This document shows positions 24,750 to 35,042 of a DNA stretch of 64,000 nucleotides, piece after piece. The translations under genes were made by a program, and so were the position numbers. The notes under the pieces were generated by a model. That model did not search any database and had not been told where the DNA came from. It was given only the letters and a program-made list of their open reading frames with translations. The stretch is taken from positions 372,001 to 436,000 of the forward strand of contig JAEYWP010000030.1 of the NCBI GenBank assembly GCA_023428905.1, written 5' to 3'. How positions within the stretch are numbered: position 1 is the first letter of the stretch; every line of letters begins with the position of its first letter. Origin of the DNA: Verrucomicrobiota bacterium (GTDB lineage Bacteria; Verrucomicrobiota; Verrucomicrobiia; Opitutales; Opitutaceae).

Positions 24750-26576
24750 CTATTTTAGCTGCATCCATTGGCCGGGACGCAGACTGCGTGAGACAGGTGT
24801 GCCTTTGGGAAGCCGATTCGGATTGATGAAGTTGAGATCGAAATGCCAGTTGCGATTGGGCGCTTGGTAATAGTTCCCGGTGTCGCCCCAAGCTCGAGTG
24901 GCCTGCTGGCTTTGATACAGCATGATCATGGAACCATAATAGCTGAGTCGTACGCCACCCCAGTCTTCAAGCAGACGCAGAAAATTCTCCGCCCCGCCGC
25001 TATAGGCAGAACTGGTGGTTCTGACCTGCCCGGCGATGATCGCAGTGTTAACAGTGGTCGCCACCGGATCTCGCGCGGAGAGTCCCTTCGTGTCGTAGCC
25101 TCCCGAGACCCATTGCCTCGAAAGCACGGTGATGGCGTCTGCAATAACGGCTGCCGGCTGGTAGTAGGTACCCACATACGGCTCAACGCCACCCGAGTTG
25201 GTAGCGGGCGTTCCGCCGGTATTGTAGTCACCCATAATGTACGCCGGGTTTTCCGTAGATAAGGTCAATCCACCCTCCGGCAGGTTTTCACCGTTGCGGA
25301 GGCGGACCCCTACTCGGCTTGTTGAGCCATAGGAGATGTCGGCTACATACAGCTGGCTGTTCCAAAGCGCTTTTCCTCGAAGTGCCTCGGGTATCGCCAC
25401 GCCCACGAGCGCGCTCGGCGCGGAAGATGGCCACGCTGTGGCATTAGGGATGATCGTCGGGATGCGCCCGTCAGCCACGCGTGCCCGCAGTTGGCCGACG
25501 TCCACATCTGTCAGGCGTACGGTCTGGTCTTCGCGGTAGTCCTTGATGGTGCTGGTGGAAAACGCGCCATCGAGAAGATTTATGAGCTGTGTCTGTGATG
25601 ACGGTATGAGCGTGCCATCCGCGGTCATGAAGACGCGAGAGTTGGCGGGAACGGTCACGCCGTTGACGGACGTGCGACTTGATCCCGTGGTGTTCACCAG
25701 GACCTTTAAACCCGCTTTGTTGAACATGCGTTCGTCGGCGTTAGGATCCGTGGCGGAGGTGTCGGGGATTTCAATAATTTCGCGTGCGCCGCCCGCGTTA
25801 GGGCCGGTAGCGACCACGTTTGCAGGGGGGCTTTCGGGGGTGACGATAAAGGGTGCGCCGCCGCTGAACGTCACGTTGTTGGCGTGGGTGCCCGATCGCG
25901 GATCCAGCGGGTGGTGAGTATTGCTCGCACCGTTTACACTGGTGACCGTGGACTGGAAGGTTAGCTGTGCGTTACTGCCGTAAAAGAAGCGTGCGTTGGA
26001 GTGAACGCGTCCCTCGACCACAAAGTTGGCTCCAGGAAACAGCTCCACGTCGTCCCCGAAGATAGCAAACTGGAAGATAGGGGTAAGCGTGTAGACGATT
26101 TCGCGCTGCAAGCGAACCTGGACAGGCGCAGGTGACGTTGGCGCGCGGTACGAAACCTCGGAGGCTGCCAGAAACCGGTATTGGTTGGTCGAGCCGCTAA
26201 TGCCCGTATGCGCCGCAACTGCGACGCCATTCTCGACCGGTACGATAATATGGGTGCTAAAGCTATAGCCTTCTGCCGCGGTGAAGGTGGTGGTGGGCGC
26301 AGTACTCAGGTTGGCCAGAGCGGTCGACGCCGCAAGGGTGGGTACACCTGGCTTGTTGGCGTCCAGCCAATCGGAAAGCGCTCCATACATTTGTTCGATC
26401 GCGAACTCCGCCGCATAAACAGCTTTAACTCGATGTGCACTGCGGACCTCAGCCCGCGCGGTAACGTTGACAAAGCTAACGTAGCCGACGAGGGCCATCG
26501 ACATGGCGATGGCGATGGCGAAGACCAGGAGGGTGGCTGATCCCCTATTCCTGTGCGAATAGCGTGTAGTGTTCAT
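24750..26576 (-). CDS. PilX-like type IV pilus/pseudopilus assembly protein (large)
   Basis: A 608-residue protein from the ATG at 26576. It has a short basic N-terminus, RGSATLLVFAIAIAMSMALVGYV as the single membrane helix, and then a long extracellular Ser/Thr/Asn-rich region of mostly beta character. A helix without the Glu5 of pilins, followed by AEFAIEQMYGALSDW, is the pattern of PilX-type proteins. It is far larger than the 150-200 residues of classic PilX, so the C-terminal 500 residues are an extra domain I do not recognise. The start overlaps the stop of the upstream pilW-like gene as ATGA, so translation is coupled. GC is visibly lower than in the flanks. A relation to the verrucomicrobial pilin-like 'Verru_Chthon' cassettes is possible but unverified. 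Confidence 0.68.
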   Translation of the reverse strand: MNTTRYSHRNRGSATLLVFAIAIAMSMALVGYVSFVNVTARAEVRSAHRVKAVYAAEFAIEQMYGALSDWLDANKPGVPTLAASTALANLSTAPTTTFTAAEGYSFSTHIIVPVENGVAVAAHTGISGSTNQYRFLAASEVSYRAPTSPAPVQVRLQREIVYTLTPIFQFAIFGDDVELFPGANFVVEGRVHSNARFFYGSNAQLTFQSTVTSVNGASNTHHPLDPRSGTHANNVTFSGGAPFIVTPESPPANVVATGPNAGGAREIIEIPDTSATDPNADERMFNKAGLKVLVNTTGSSRTSVNGVTVPANSRVFMTADGTLIPSSQTQLINLLDGAFSTSTIKDYREDQTVRLTDVDVGQLRARVADGRIPTIIPNATAWPSSAPSALVGVAIPEALRGKALWNSQLYVADISYGSTSRVGVRLRNGENLPEGGLTLSTENPAYIMGDYNTGGTPATNSGGVEPYVGTYYQPAAVIADAITVLSRQWVSGGYDTKGLSARDPVATTVNTAIIAGQVRTTSSAYSGGAENFLRLLEDWGGVRLSYYGSMIMLYQSQQATRAWGDTGNYYQAPNRNWHFDLNFINPNRLPKGTPVSRSLRPGQWMQLK

Positions 26577-27514
26577 AGTTCGCTGGGACGGGTGCGAGCA
26601 TGGATCCAAGTGCGGATGCCAATTTCAGTTCGGCCTGAAAGTCGCCCTGCGGGCAGGCGCTGCAGATTCATCTGCACCGTGCGATCGGCTTGGATGAAGT
26701 TGAAGCATGGTTCGACGGCGCTCGAGGACGACTCTGGATTGGCCCGCGGCTGAGTGGTCAAATTTGTGGCGATCACGGTGTACGACGCCGCCACCCGATC
26801 ATCGCGCCAATACCTCAGTTCTCCGTTTGTCTGAACCGAGAACTTGAGGCGCCGACCGCTAGAAGCAGCGATCTGCGTCCCATTGGGGATCTTTAGCTCG
26901 CTGGGTGAGGTCGGGAGCGCGGTGGTGAAACGAAGCGATTTAACCGACGCCGTGTTGGTGATGCTTCGCACGACGAGGGTGATGGGAACGCCATAGCGGG
27001 TGCCTGGAATACTGACCGAGTCACCCACGGAGAACATATCATCAAGGTCCAGTTCGGGATGATTCGCGCTGCCGATAAAGGTTGAGCCGAGCGCGGAGAT
27101 CGCGCTGGACGGGCATGCGTCAGCCATGATCCACGTGGTTGCCGGCTGACGGGAACGGACCGGGAATGTGATCGTGTCCCGTCCCCCTGCGATGCCGAGG
27201 ATGTTAGGTGTTCTAAGGTTATCGACGACATCGGTGCCCTGAACGGTCGCGTAATAGACGATCGGCGGGGCGACGATCAGGGTGCGGCCCCCGTCCTCCA
27301 CAATGGGCAGAGTGGGGGAACTTCGTACCGCTTGGGTAATCAGGTCCGTGGCCGTGCGGAGTTCGGCGACACCGGCGGTGGTATTGAACGTGTGGTCGTT
27401 TCGTTTGACCAGCGCGACGAGGGCGAGCATCGCGATTGCGGCGACGACGGTGAAGACCGACATGGCGATCATCACCTCCGACAGAGAGAAACCGTGGCGA
27501 GTGTGCGAACGCAT
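26573..27514 (-). CDS. Prepilin-type protein, PilW-like
   Basis: A 313-residue minor pseudopilin. The class III signal is MRSHTRHG, cleaved before FSLSEVMIAM, with Phe at +1 and Glu at +5 of the mature chain, then a hydrophobic helix to about residue 36. The remainder is a beta-rich globular part. Size and position between a PilV-like and a PilX-like gene suggest a PilW role at the tip of a pilus or pseudopilus. Prepilin peptidase and the assembly ATPase are not in the window and must be supplied from elsewhere. It is 2 bp from the upstream gene and overlaps the downstream gene by 4 bp. Confidence 0.78.
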   Translation of the reverse strand: MRSHTRHGFSLSEVMIAMSVFTVVAAIAMLALVALVKRNDHTFNTTAGVAELRTATDLITQAVRSSPTLPIVEDGGRTLIVAPPIVYYATVQGTDVVDNLRTPNILGIAGGRDTITFPVRSRQPATTWIMADACPSSAISALGSTFIGSANHPELDLDDMFSVGDSVSIPGTRYGVPITLVVRSITNTASVKSLRFTTALPTSPSELKIPNGTQIAASSGRRLKFSVQTNGELRYWRDDRVAASYTVIATNLTTQPRANPESSSSAVEPCFNFIQADRTVQMNLQRLPAGRLSGRTEIGIRTWIHARTRPSEL

Positions 27515-27516
27515 GA

Positions 27517-27963
27517 TTAGCTGATTTTACGGGCAACAAGAATGGAAACCGACTGAGGGTGGTTGCCTACCCGCCAGGTCACGTTCACCCGCAAGCTTCT
27601 CACCCCTGCGGTGGTACCCAGATCTACGACCGATCTTGTATAGGTCACCCGTGATGACGCGGGCACGTTTTGGTACGTATTCCGAGCGTTGATACTGCGG
27701 TTATACTTTGTCGTGATCGCGCTCGTGACCGTTTCTGCAGTGGACGCGACAAATGCCGACTGCGCGCCGCCTCGGAGTTCTTCTGCTTTCCGCATCGCGA
27801 GTCGATGCGCCTCCGCGTAATAGGCAGTTCTCATTGTCCACGCGGACATGCGCTGCATCACGCCAAGGGTTCCCAGCGTGAAAAACAGGGTGACGCCGAG
27901 AGCGATCATGACTTCGACGAGCGTCATCCCCCGAGTGCGAGCGCGGCGACGTAACGTTAACAT
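27517..27963 (-). CDS. Prepilin-type protein, PilV-like
   Basis: A 148-residue minor pseudopilin and first gene of the three-gene leftward operon. The leader MLTLRRRARTRG is basic and ends in Gly. The mature chain starts MTLVEVMIALGVTLFFTLG, with the required Glu at +5. Small size and the order V-W-X match minor-pilin operons of other bacteria. No promoter was identified with confidence in the 130 bp upstream; that gap holds the terminator of the next operon. Confidence 0.78.
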   Translation of the reverse strand: MLTLRRRARTRGMTLVEVMIALGVTLFFTLGTLGVMQRMSAWTMRTAYYAEAHRLAMRKAEELRGGAQSAFVASTAETVTSAITTKYNRSINARNTYQNVPASSRVTYTRSVVDLGTTAGVRSLRVNVTWRVGNHPQSVSILVARKIS

Positions 27964-28008
27964 GACTCCATCCTACCGGAGGGCAGGCCACGGCTTAAGA
28001 GGCCTTCG

Positions 28009-28041
28009 CAAACAAATCGGCCCTAGATCACCAGGGCCGAT
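28009..28041 (-). terminator. Terminator of the two-component operon
   Basis: A 9-bp perfect stem, ATCGGCCCT and AGGGCCGAT, has an 8-base loop. On the minus strand it is followed by TTGTTTG. It lies about 50 bp past the stop of the response-regulator gene and before the PilV-like gene, so it separates the two leftward transcripts. Confidence 0.7.
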
Positions 28042-28092
28042 TGGCCCTATTCTGGCCTGCTGGAGTCCCTCTCTCTAATCCTTCACCCCCAC

Positions 28093-28746
28093 TTACCGAT
28101 GATTATCCCGCATCATGAGTGCGACAGCTTGGGAACGCCGGGTGACGTTCAGCTTGTCAAAGATGTTGGCCAGATAGTTCTTCACCGTCTTCTCGCTGAG
28201 GCCAAGGTCGGTCCCGACTTCCTTGTTCGTCTTACCTTCCGCGATGAGCGTGAGCACCTTTCGCTCCTGCGGCGAGAGGCTTTCAAAGGGGCGTGACGCG
28301 GCGGGCTGCTGCCGGATCAAGGAGAGCACGCGCGCGGTGATCGCCGGATCAAGGATGGATTTTCCGGCGGCCACGTCCATGATGGCTTGGATCAGCTGCT
28401 GACCATCAACCTCCTTGAGAAGGTAGCCGTGTCCGCCCGCCTGGATGGCCTGGCTGACCAGCTTGTCGTCCGCCACCGACGTAAGGAACAGGATCCTGAT
28501 CTGCGGCTCAACGGAAAGGATGCGCTGGCAGGCATCAAAGCCGGTGCCGTCCGGGAGCCGTATATCCATCAGGACAACGTGAGGTTTCAGCTGGAGTACA
28601 AGCGGAACCGCTTGCGCGACCGAGGCCGCTTCGCCGACCAGCGAGAGGGAGCGCTCCGGCGAGAGCAGAGTGCGGAGGCCCAACCGCACCACTTCACTGT
28701 CATCTACAAGGACGAGACGGACGGGAACAGGAGTGGGCGTATTCAT
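28093..28746 (-). CDS. NarL/FixJ-family response regulator
   Basis: A 217-residue DNA-binding regulator. The receiver domain has the acidic pair D15/D16, phospho-acceptor D61 (VVLMDIRLPDGTG), a Thr/Ser switch in LFLTSVAD and Lys in YLLKEVDG. The C-terminal LuxR-type helix-turn-helix is LSPQERKVLTLIAEGKTNKEV followed by LGLSEKTVKNYLANIFDKL. It should be phosphorylated by the kinase encoded immediately upstream, whose stop overlaps this start by ATGA. Its target genes are unknown; the lower-GC pseudopilin operon lies directly downstream and is worth considering. Confidence 0.93.
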   Translation of the reverse strand: MNTPTPVPVRLVLVDDSEVVRLGLRTLLSPERSLSLVGEAASVAQAVPLVLQLKPHVVLMDIRLPDGTGFDACQRILSVEPQIRILFLTSVADDKLVSQAIQAGGHGYLLKEVDGQQLIQAIMDVAAGKSILDPAITARVLSLIRQQPAASRPFESLSPQERKVLTLIAEGKTNKEVGTDLGLSEKTVKNYLANIFDKLNVTRRSQAVALMMRDNHR

Positions 28747-29990
28747 GTGATTGATGCAGACAGATTGGAGAGTGTGATGATGATACTCGTACCAGACCCG
28801 GGGCGGCTCTCCATCACTGCTGCCGCTGGCAGGCGCACCGCGCGCGCTTCAATGTTGCTAAGCCCGTGCCCTCGCCGCGCACGCGCTATCTCAAACCCCC
28901 GGCCGTTGTCCACGATGGAGAGGCGGGGGCCCTCCGGTGTCTCCGAAAGCGTGATACGGATCCGAGTCGCACCGCCGTGGCGAATGCTGTTGCTGACCGC
29001 CTCGCGGACGATCTGGACGATGTCGGCGTGCTGCTCCGAGGTGAGCCGCCCGGCCACCTGGTCCTCGATCGCCAGCTCGAAGGCCACCTCCGTGCCGCTG
29101 GCAATCGCCTGCGTGACCGATTCGATCGCCGCAGGCAGGGTCTGCTGGTGCTGCACGTCCGGCGTCAGCCCGAGGATGTAGCTGCGGACGTCGCGAATGG
29201 TCTGGTTGAGCAATTCGCGGGCGGCGGTGACGTGCCGCCGCGCCAGCGCGGCGTCGGTCTCGGAGGCCTTCAGCGCGGCCTCGAGCGTCAGCCCGGTCGC
29301 GTACAGCGCCTGGATGATGCCGTCGTGCAGATCGTGGCCGAGCCGTATCTTCTCCTCGAGCGCACGGTTGAGCAGCATCTGCTGGAAGTTGAGGTCCTCC
29401 TGGATCCGCAGCCGCTCGATGCGTTCGAGCTGCAGCTGCGCCTGCTGTTCGGCCGACATCCGCGCCAGGCCGGCCAGGCTGATCAGGTCGGGACGGTTCG
29501 CCAGCTGCCCCGGGGATCCCTCGCTGCGCTCCGAGCGCTGGGTCGCAAAAAAGATGAGCAGGCCCACACAGCTGCCACCGAGGAGCAGGCAAAGCAGTCC
29601 GAGGGCGAGGATCGCCTTTTGATACGCTCCCAGCACCCGGGCGAGACGCGGGGAGGGCAGCGAGACCTGGTAGGGCTCACCGCCCGCCGTCCCGGTCGAA
29701 ACCGAAAATCCCCAACGCCCCTCCGGAATAGGAGCGCCGGCGGGATGCGTGCGCACCTCCGTTGATCCCAGCGCCGAACGGACGAGAGCCCGCGCGTCCT
29801 CGGACCAGGCGGAGGTTCCGAGATCAGCCGCAGGTAACAGCGCCTCGAAGTCAGCGCGACGCGAGGCCACCCACTCCGCGCGCAGGGTTTCCCGCTGCCG
29901 CGAGAGCCATTGCTCGCCGGCAATACCGGCCATCACCAGGAGCAGGAGAAGGCCCAGGATGAAGATGGCCGCACGGGTCAGGGATGTCAT
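28743..29990 (-). CDS. Membrane sensor histidine kinase, HisKA_3 type
   Basis: A 415-residue kinase from the ATG at 29990. Two membrane helices (residues about 8-25 and 126-149) bracket a periplasmic segment of about 100 residues, which is the probable sensor and shows no known fold. A coiled coil (MSAEQQAQLQLERIERLRIQEDL) leads into the dimerisation box RLGHDLHDGIIQALY, with H222 as the likely phospho-acceptor. The ATPase domain has IVREAVSNSIRHG (N-box) and SIVDNGRGF plus RRGHGLSNIEARA (G-boxes). Pairing with the downstream NarL-type regulator is shown by the 4-bp overlap. The signal is unknown. It is divergent from metG. Confidence 0.9.
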   Translation of the reverse strand: MTSLTRAAIFILGLLLLLVMAGIAGEQWLSRQRETLRAEWVASRRADFEALLPAADLGTSAWSEDARALVRSALGSTEVRTHPAGAPIPEGRWGFSVSTGTAGGEPYQVSLPSPRLARVLGAYQKAILALGLLCLLLGGSCVGLLIFFATQRSERSEGSPGQLANRPDLISLAGLARMSAEQQAQLQLERIERLRIQEDLNFQQMLLNRALEEKIRLGHDLHDGIIQALYATGLTLEAALKASETDAALARRHVTAARELLNQTIRDVRSYILGLTPDVQHQQTLPAAIESVTQAIASGTEVAFELAIEDQVAGRLTSEQHADIVQIVREAVSNSIRHGGATRIRITLSETPEGPRLSIVDNGRGFEIARARRGHGLSNIEARAVRLPAAAVMESRPGSGTSIIITLSNLSASIT

Positions 29991-30119
29991 CGGCAGGACG
30001 GAAGGCCTCTCGGCTAGGCCCGCCACGGGCGGGGCGCAAGACTACGCATTGATGCAGAGCCATTTTCATAACGTTTGGACTTTTCCGGCAGGCTCGTTTT
30101 CCTTCCACGGCTTCCTCGC

Positions 30120-31649
<1,530 letters not shown>

Positions 31650-31680
31650 GGCGCGCGCCGCCTGCCGCCCGCCCGCCACC

Positions 31681-33132
31681 ATGACCGTCCTGCCCGTCGA
31701 TCCCCGCCAGAACTCCTCCGTCGAGGCGCTGGTGGATTTCCTGCGGCAGTGCCGTGCGATCGCCGCGCAGCGCGGCGCGCCGCAGCTGGTGAGCATTTCG
31801 CTCGAGGTGGAGGCGCTCGATCCACTCGCGGTGCTGGAGTCGATCTTCGAGCCCGGCGAGCGCCATTTTTATGTCGAACATCCGGCCCAGGGGCTCGCCC
31901 TGGCGGGAGCCGAGGCGGTCCTGGTTTTCACCACCGCGGGGCGGGACCGCTTCGCCGAATGCCAGCGGTTTATCGATGTCACCCTGGAAAACTGCCTGTG
32001 CGTGGGCGATCTCGAGGCACCGTTCGCCGGCCCGCATTTTTTCCACGCCTATTCCTTCCAATCCCAGACGGAACCGGGCGAACCCTTCGAGGCCGCAAGC
32101 GTCTTTGTCCCGCGCTGGCAGGTGGCGGTGCGCGGCGGGCGCACCGTCGCGGTGGCCAATGTCCTGATCGACCTCAACGCGCCGATCGAGGCGATCGCGC
32201 AGCGGGTCTGGCGCGCCCGGCAAACCTTCGAGTCGTTCGACTACGGATCACCGGAATTTGTCGCGCCCGCACCCGGCCCGGTGGAGTCGCGCGAGGTGGG
32301 TGAGGAAGGCAACTATCTCCGGGCAGTCCGCAGCGGCGTGGAGAGCATCCGGGCCGGCGAGTTTGAAAAAATTGTCCTGGCGCGGGCGAAAGACCTGACC
32401 GCGGCTGCACCCTTTCATCCGCTGCGTGCGCTCAATGGGCTGCGCCAGCGATTTGGCGACTGCTACGCTTTCTCCGTCGCGAACGGCCGCGGGCAGAGCC
32501 TGATCGGGGCCAGCCCGGAGCGGCTGGTGCAGCTGGCCGACGGCACCGTGCGCACGGAAGCGCTCGCAGGCTCCGCCCGCCGCGGCAAATCCGCCAGTGA
32601 GGATGCCGCCCTCGGCTCCGCCCTGCTGCGCAGTGAGAAGGACCTGGCGGAGCACGCCTACGTGCTGCGTGCGATCACACGCCGGCTCGCCCCCCTTGGC
32701 CTTGCGGTGGAGTCGAGCCGCCGTCCGGTCCTCAAGCGCCTGGCCAATGTCCAGCACCTGCACACCCCGCTGGAGGCACCCGTACCGGCCGGCGTGCGCC
32801 TGCTGGACGTGGTGGAGGCCCTGCATCCCACGCCCGCGGTGGGTGGTTCCCCGCGCGAGCGGGCAGTGCCCTGCATCCGTCAGTTGGAGACGTTTCCCCG
32901 GGGGCTTTATGCCGGAGCTCTCGGCTGGAGCGACCATCGGGGCGAGGGGGAGTTTTTTGTCGGCCTGCGCAGCGCCCTGATCGACGGGCCGCGGGCGCGG
33001 GTCTACGCGGGCGCGGGGATTGTGGCGGGTTCAGAACCCGAGAAGGAATTTCAGGAAACGCAGCTCAAGTTCCAGGCCCTGCTGGCGGCGCTGGCGGAGG
33101 ACACGGCGGACGCGGTCGAGCCGCGTCCCTGA
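31681..33132 (+). CDS. menF: Isochorismate synthase, menaquinone type
   Basis: Converts chorismate to isochorismate, the entry to menaquinone synthesis. The 483 residues carry the chorismate-binding fold in the C-terminal half: IVLARAKDLTAAAPFHP, GASPERLVQLADGTVRTEALAGSARRG, VQHLHTPLEAPV, HPTPAVGGSPRERA and GALGWSDHRGEGEFFVGLRSA. The position facing menD and near menB supports the menaquinone rather than the siderophore role. The gene follows metG closely and ends 6 bp from the menD stop, with no terminator in between. Confidence 0.9.
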   Translation: MTVLPVDPRQNSSVEALVDFLRQCRAIAAQRGAPQLVSISLEVEALDPLAVLESIFEPGERHFYVEHPAQGLALAGAEAVLVFTTAGRDRFAECQRFIDVTLENCLCVGDLEAPFAGPHFFHAYSFQSQTEPGEPFEAASVFVPRWQVAVRGGRTVAVANVLIDLNAPIEAIAQRVWRARQTFESFDYGSPEFVAPAPGPVESREVGEEGNYLRAVRSGVESIRAGEFEKIVLARAKDLTAAAPFHPLRALNGLRQRFGDCYAFSVANGRGQSLIGASPERLVQLADGTVRTEALAGSARRGKSASEDAALGSALLRSEKDLAEHAYVLRAITRRLAPLGLAVESSRRPVLKRLANVQHLHTPLEAPVPAGVRLLDVVEALHPTPAVGGSPRERAVPCIRQLETFPRGLYAGALGWSDHRGEGEFFVGLRSALIDGPRARVYAGAGIVAGSEPEKEFQETQLKFQALLAALAEDTADAVEPRP

Positions 33133-33138
33133 GCCTAC

Positions 33139-34878
33139 CTATGCGAGGGCGCTCTCCGCCTCGCGCGCCACGCGCGCGAACAGCTCTTTGCGGAAGGCGG
33201 CGTCGCGTTTGCGGTCGGTCCGGAGTTCCAGGACACGCACGCCCTGCGTGGGCAATGGGGAGAGCAGTTCTGCGTAGTGTTTCCAATCGCGCACCAGGAC
33301 GTGTGGGACCCCATAGGCCTGGCAGAGGGGCGCAAAGTCCACCGCCTGAGGCGTGGCAAAGTACTCCTCGAAGGGCGGGTCGAACTGCGCCACCGGCAGG
33401 TGACCGAAAATCCCTCCCCCGCGGTTGTTGATCAGCACAATGGTGAGGCTGCCTCGAAACTTCGGAAGGAGGAGAAAACCATTCGTGTCGTGCAGCAGAG
33501 CCAGGTCGCCGGTAAGCAGCACCGTGGGGCGTCCGCCATGTGCAACGCCAAGGGCGGTGGACAGGGTGCCATCGATGCCGTTGGCGCCGCGGTTGAAATG
33601 CAGGCCCACGCCGCGGTTGCCGGCCGGCCAGACGTATTCAAGATCCCGTACGGGCATGCTGCTGGCGACAAAAAGCCGCGCACCCTCCGGCAGGAGCTGC
33701 GCCAGGTCCCGCGCCGCCCGCGGCTCCACCCTTTCTTCCACGCGCAGCGCGTGATCGAACGCCGCCTGCGCGCGGGTCTCGCACGCCTGCCACTCGCGGA
33801 GGTACCGGTCGTCATGGATCGGCTCACCGGAGGGCTGGAGCTGCTCCGGTCCCGCGAGGATGTGCCGGGTGCGGCCGTGAAGGGCGTCGCGGTTGCCGGC
33901 GTTGGGGCTGACCAGAACGATTTCCGCGCCCGACTGCTCGAGCCAGGCCCGCAACACCTTGCTGGTGGGCCAGCCACCGAGGCAGAGCACCTGGCGCGGC
34001 ACGAGGTGCCGGGCCGCGGTGGGCGAGCGCAGGATCGCGTCGTAGGCCGCGATCACGGGGGAGCCTGCCGGAGCGTGATGGCGTACGGGTGAAAGGGCAT
34101 CTGCCAGGACCGGCCATTGGAGGCCCTCCGCCAGCCGGAAGACGGCGGCGACATACGCGGCGGGGTCGGCGGGCGATTCTGCGCCCGCCACGATCAAACC
34201 CCGGGCGCTGGTGGCGCGCTGCCACAAGACGGTACCGCCCGTTGGGGTGGTGGTGGGCTGCACATGCGCGAAGAAAGCCTCATCGATCACAGCCCGCAGC
34301 GGCTCGGCACTGGCGTCGGGCAGTGGAGGCAGGGGATCGCGGAAGGGAGCGTTCAGGTGAACCGGACCGCGTACCGGGGTGAGCGTGCGTTGCACGGCGT
34401 GGGCCACGGTCTGTCGCACATAACGCAACAAAGGGAGCGACGCCTCGGGCACGGCAAACTCGTGGAACCAGTTCACGTGGTGCCCGTAGAGCCGCAGCTG
34501 ATCGATGGTTTGTCCGGAGGCGCATTCGCGCAGTTCCGGCGGCCGGTCCGCTGTGATGACAAGGAGCGGCACCGTGCTCTCCTGCGCCTCGATCACCGCC
34601 GGGAAATAATTGGCTCCAGCGGTGCCGGAGGTACACAGCAGCACCACGGGCTCGCGGTGTTGTTTCGCCAGGCCCAAAGCAAAAAAGCCGGCCGACCGTT
34701 CATCGAGGACGGGGAGCGTCTCGATCCCCCCATGTCGTACCAGGGCCAGGGTCAACGGAGTGGAGCGCGAGCCCGGAGAGATGACGGCGCGGCGAACACC
34801 CGCCCGCGCCAAGGTCTCGGCAACCACGCTGCACCAAAGGGCGTTGGTATTGGAGAAATCGAGCGGCGAGGAAGACAT
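33139..34878 (-). CDS. menD: SEPHCHC synthase (2-succinyl-5-enolpyruvyl-6-hydroxy-3-cyclohexene-1-carboxylate synthase)
   Basis: A thiamine-diphosphate enzyme that joins isochorismate and 2-oxoglutarate in menaquinone synthesis. From the ATG at 34878 it has 579 residues. Marks are VISPGSRSTPLTLAL, LDERSAGFFALGLA, TSGTAGANYFPAV, ASGQTIDQLRLYG, SSMPVRDLEYVWP, NRGANGIDGTLSTALG and the ThDP motif LLTGDLALLHDTNGF...NNRGGGIF. An upstream extension of 36 codons runs through intergenic repeat and was left out. It is convergent with menF. Confidence 0.95.
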   Translation of the reverse strand: MSSSPLDFSNTNALWCSVVAETLARAGVRRAVISPGSRSTPLTLALVRHGGIETLPVLDERSAGFFALGLAKQHREPVVLLCTSGTAGANYFPAVIEAQESTVPLLVITADRPPELRECASGQTIDQLRLYGHHVNWFHEFAVPEASLPLLRYVRQTVAHAVQRTLTPVRGPVHLNAPFRDPLPPLPDASAEPLRAVIDEAFFAHVQPTTTPTGGTVLWQRATSARGLIVAGAESPADPAAYVAAVFRLAEGLQWPVLADALSPVRHHAPAGSPVIAAYDAILRSPTAARHLVPRQVLCLGGWPTSKVLRAWLEQSGAEIVLVSPNAGNRDALHGRTRHILAGPEQLQPSGEPIHDDRYLREWQACETRAQAAFDHALRVEERVEPRAARDLAQLLPEGARLFVASSMPVRDLEYVWPAGNRGVGLHFNRGANGIDGTLSTALGVAHGGRPTVLLTGDLALLHDTNGFLLLPKFRGSLTIVLINNRGGGIFGHLPVAQFDPPFEEYFATPQAVDFAPLCQAYGVPHVLVRDWKHYAELLSPLPTQGVRVLELRTDRKRDAAFRKELFARVAREAESALA

Positions 34879-34899
34879 GGGGCGTGCAGACGGAGAGGT

Positions 34900-35018
34900 G
34901 AGTGCGAAAATCAGGAAATGAAATCCGAATGACGAAGTCGAATGAACGAGACCGAAGGGAAACGTCCGACTGCCCGGGCGTCCCAAAAATCATAAATCAC
35001 CAATCAAGAATCATAAAT
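34900..35018. repeat. GAATGACGAA and AATCATAAAT short repeats upstream of menD
   Basis: This gap has CCGAATGACGAAG and CGAATGAACGAG at 34927-34952 and two direct copies of AATCATAAAT (34988-34997 and 35009-35018) around CACCAATCAAG. The region is AT-rich compared with its surroundings. Related motifs recur near 24.6 kb and 57.8 kb. The menD promoter must lie here or overlap it. No gene is visible. Confidence 0.55.
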
Positions 35019-35042
35019 GCGAGGCGCGGAGCCGCGCCTCGC
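35019..35042 (-). terminator. Hairpin at the end of kup
   Basis: A perfect 11-bp inverted repeat, GCGAGGCGCGG and CCGCGCCTCGC, is separated by two bases. It touches the last base of the kup stop codon. On the minus strand it is followed by ATTTATGATTCTTG, which is AT-rich but not a clean T-run. It is a probable kup terminator of moderate strength. Confidence 0.6.

Noticed and set aside
34879..34986. Longer N-terminus for MenD
   Set aside because: The extra 36 codons translate repeat sequence (GAATGACGAA motifs) and MenD similarity starts at the ATG at 34878.
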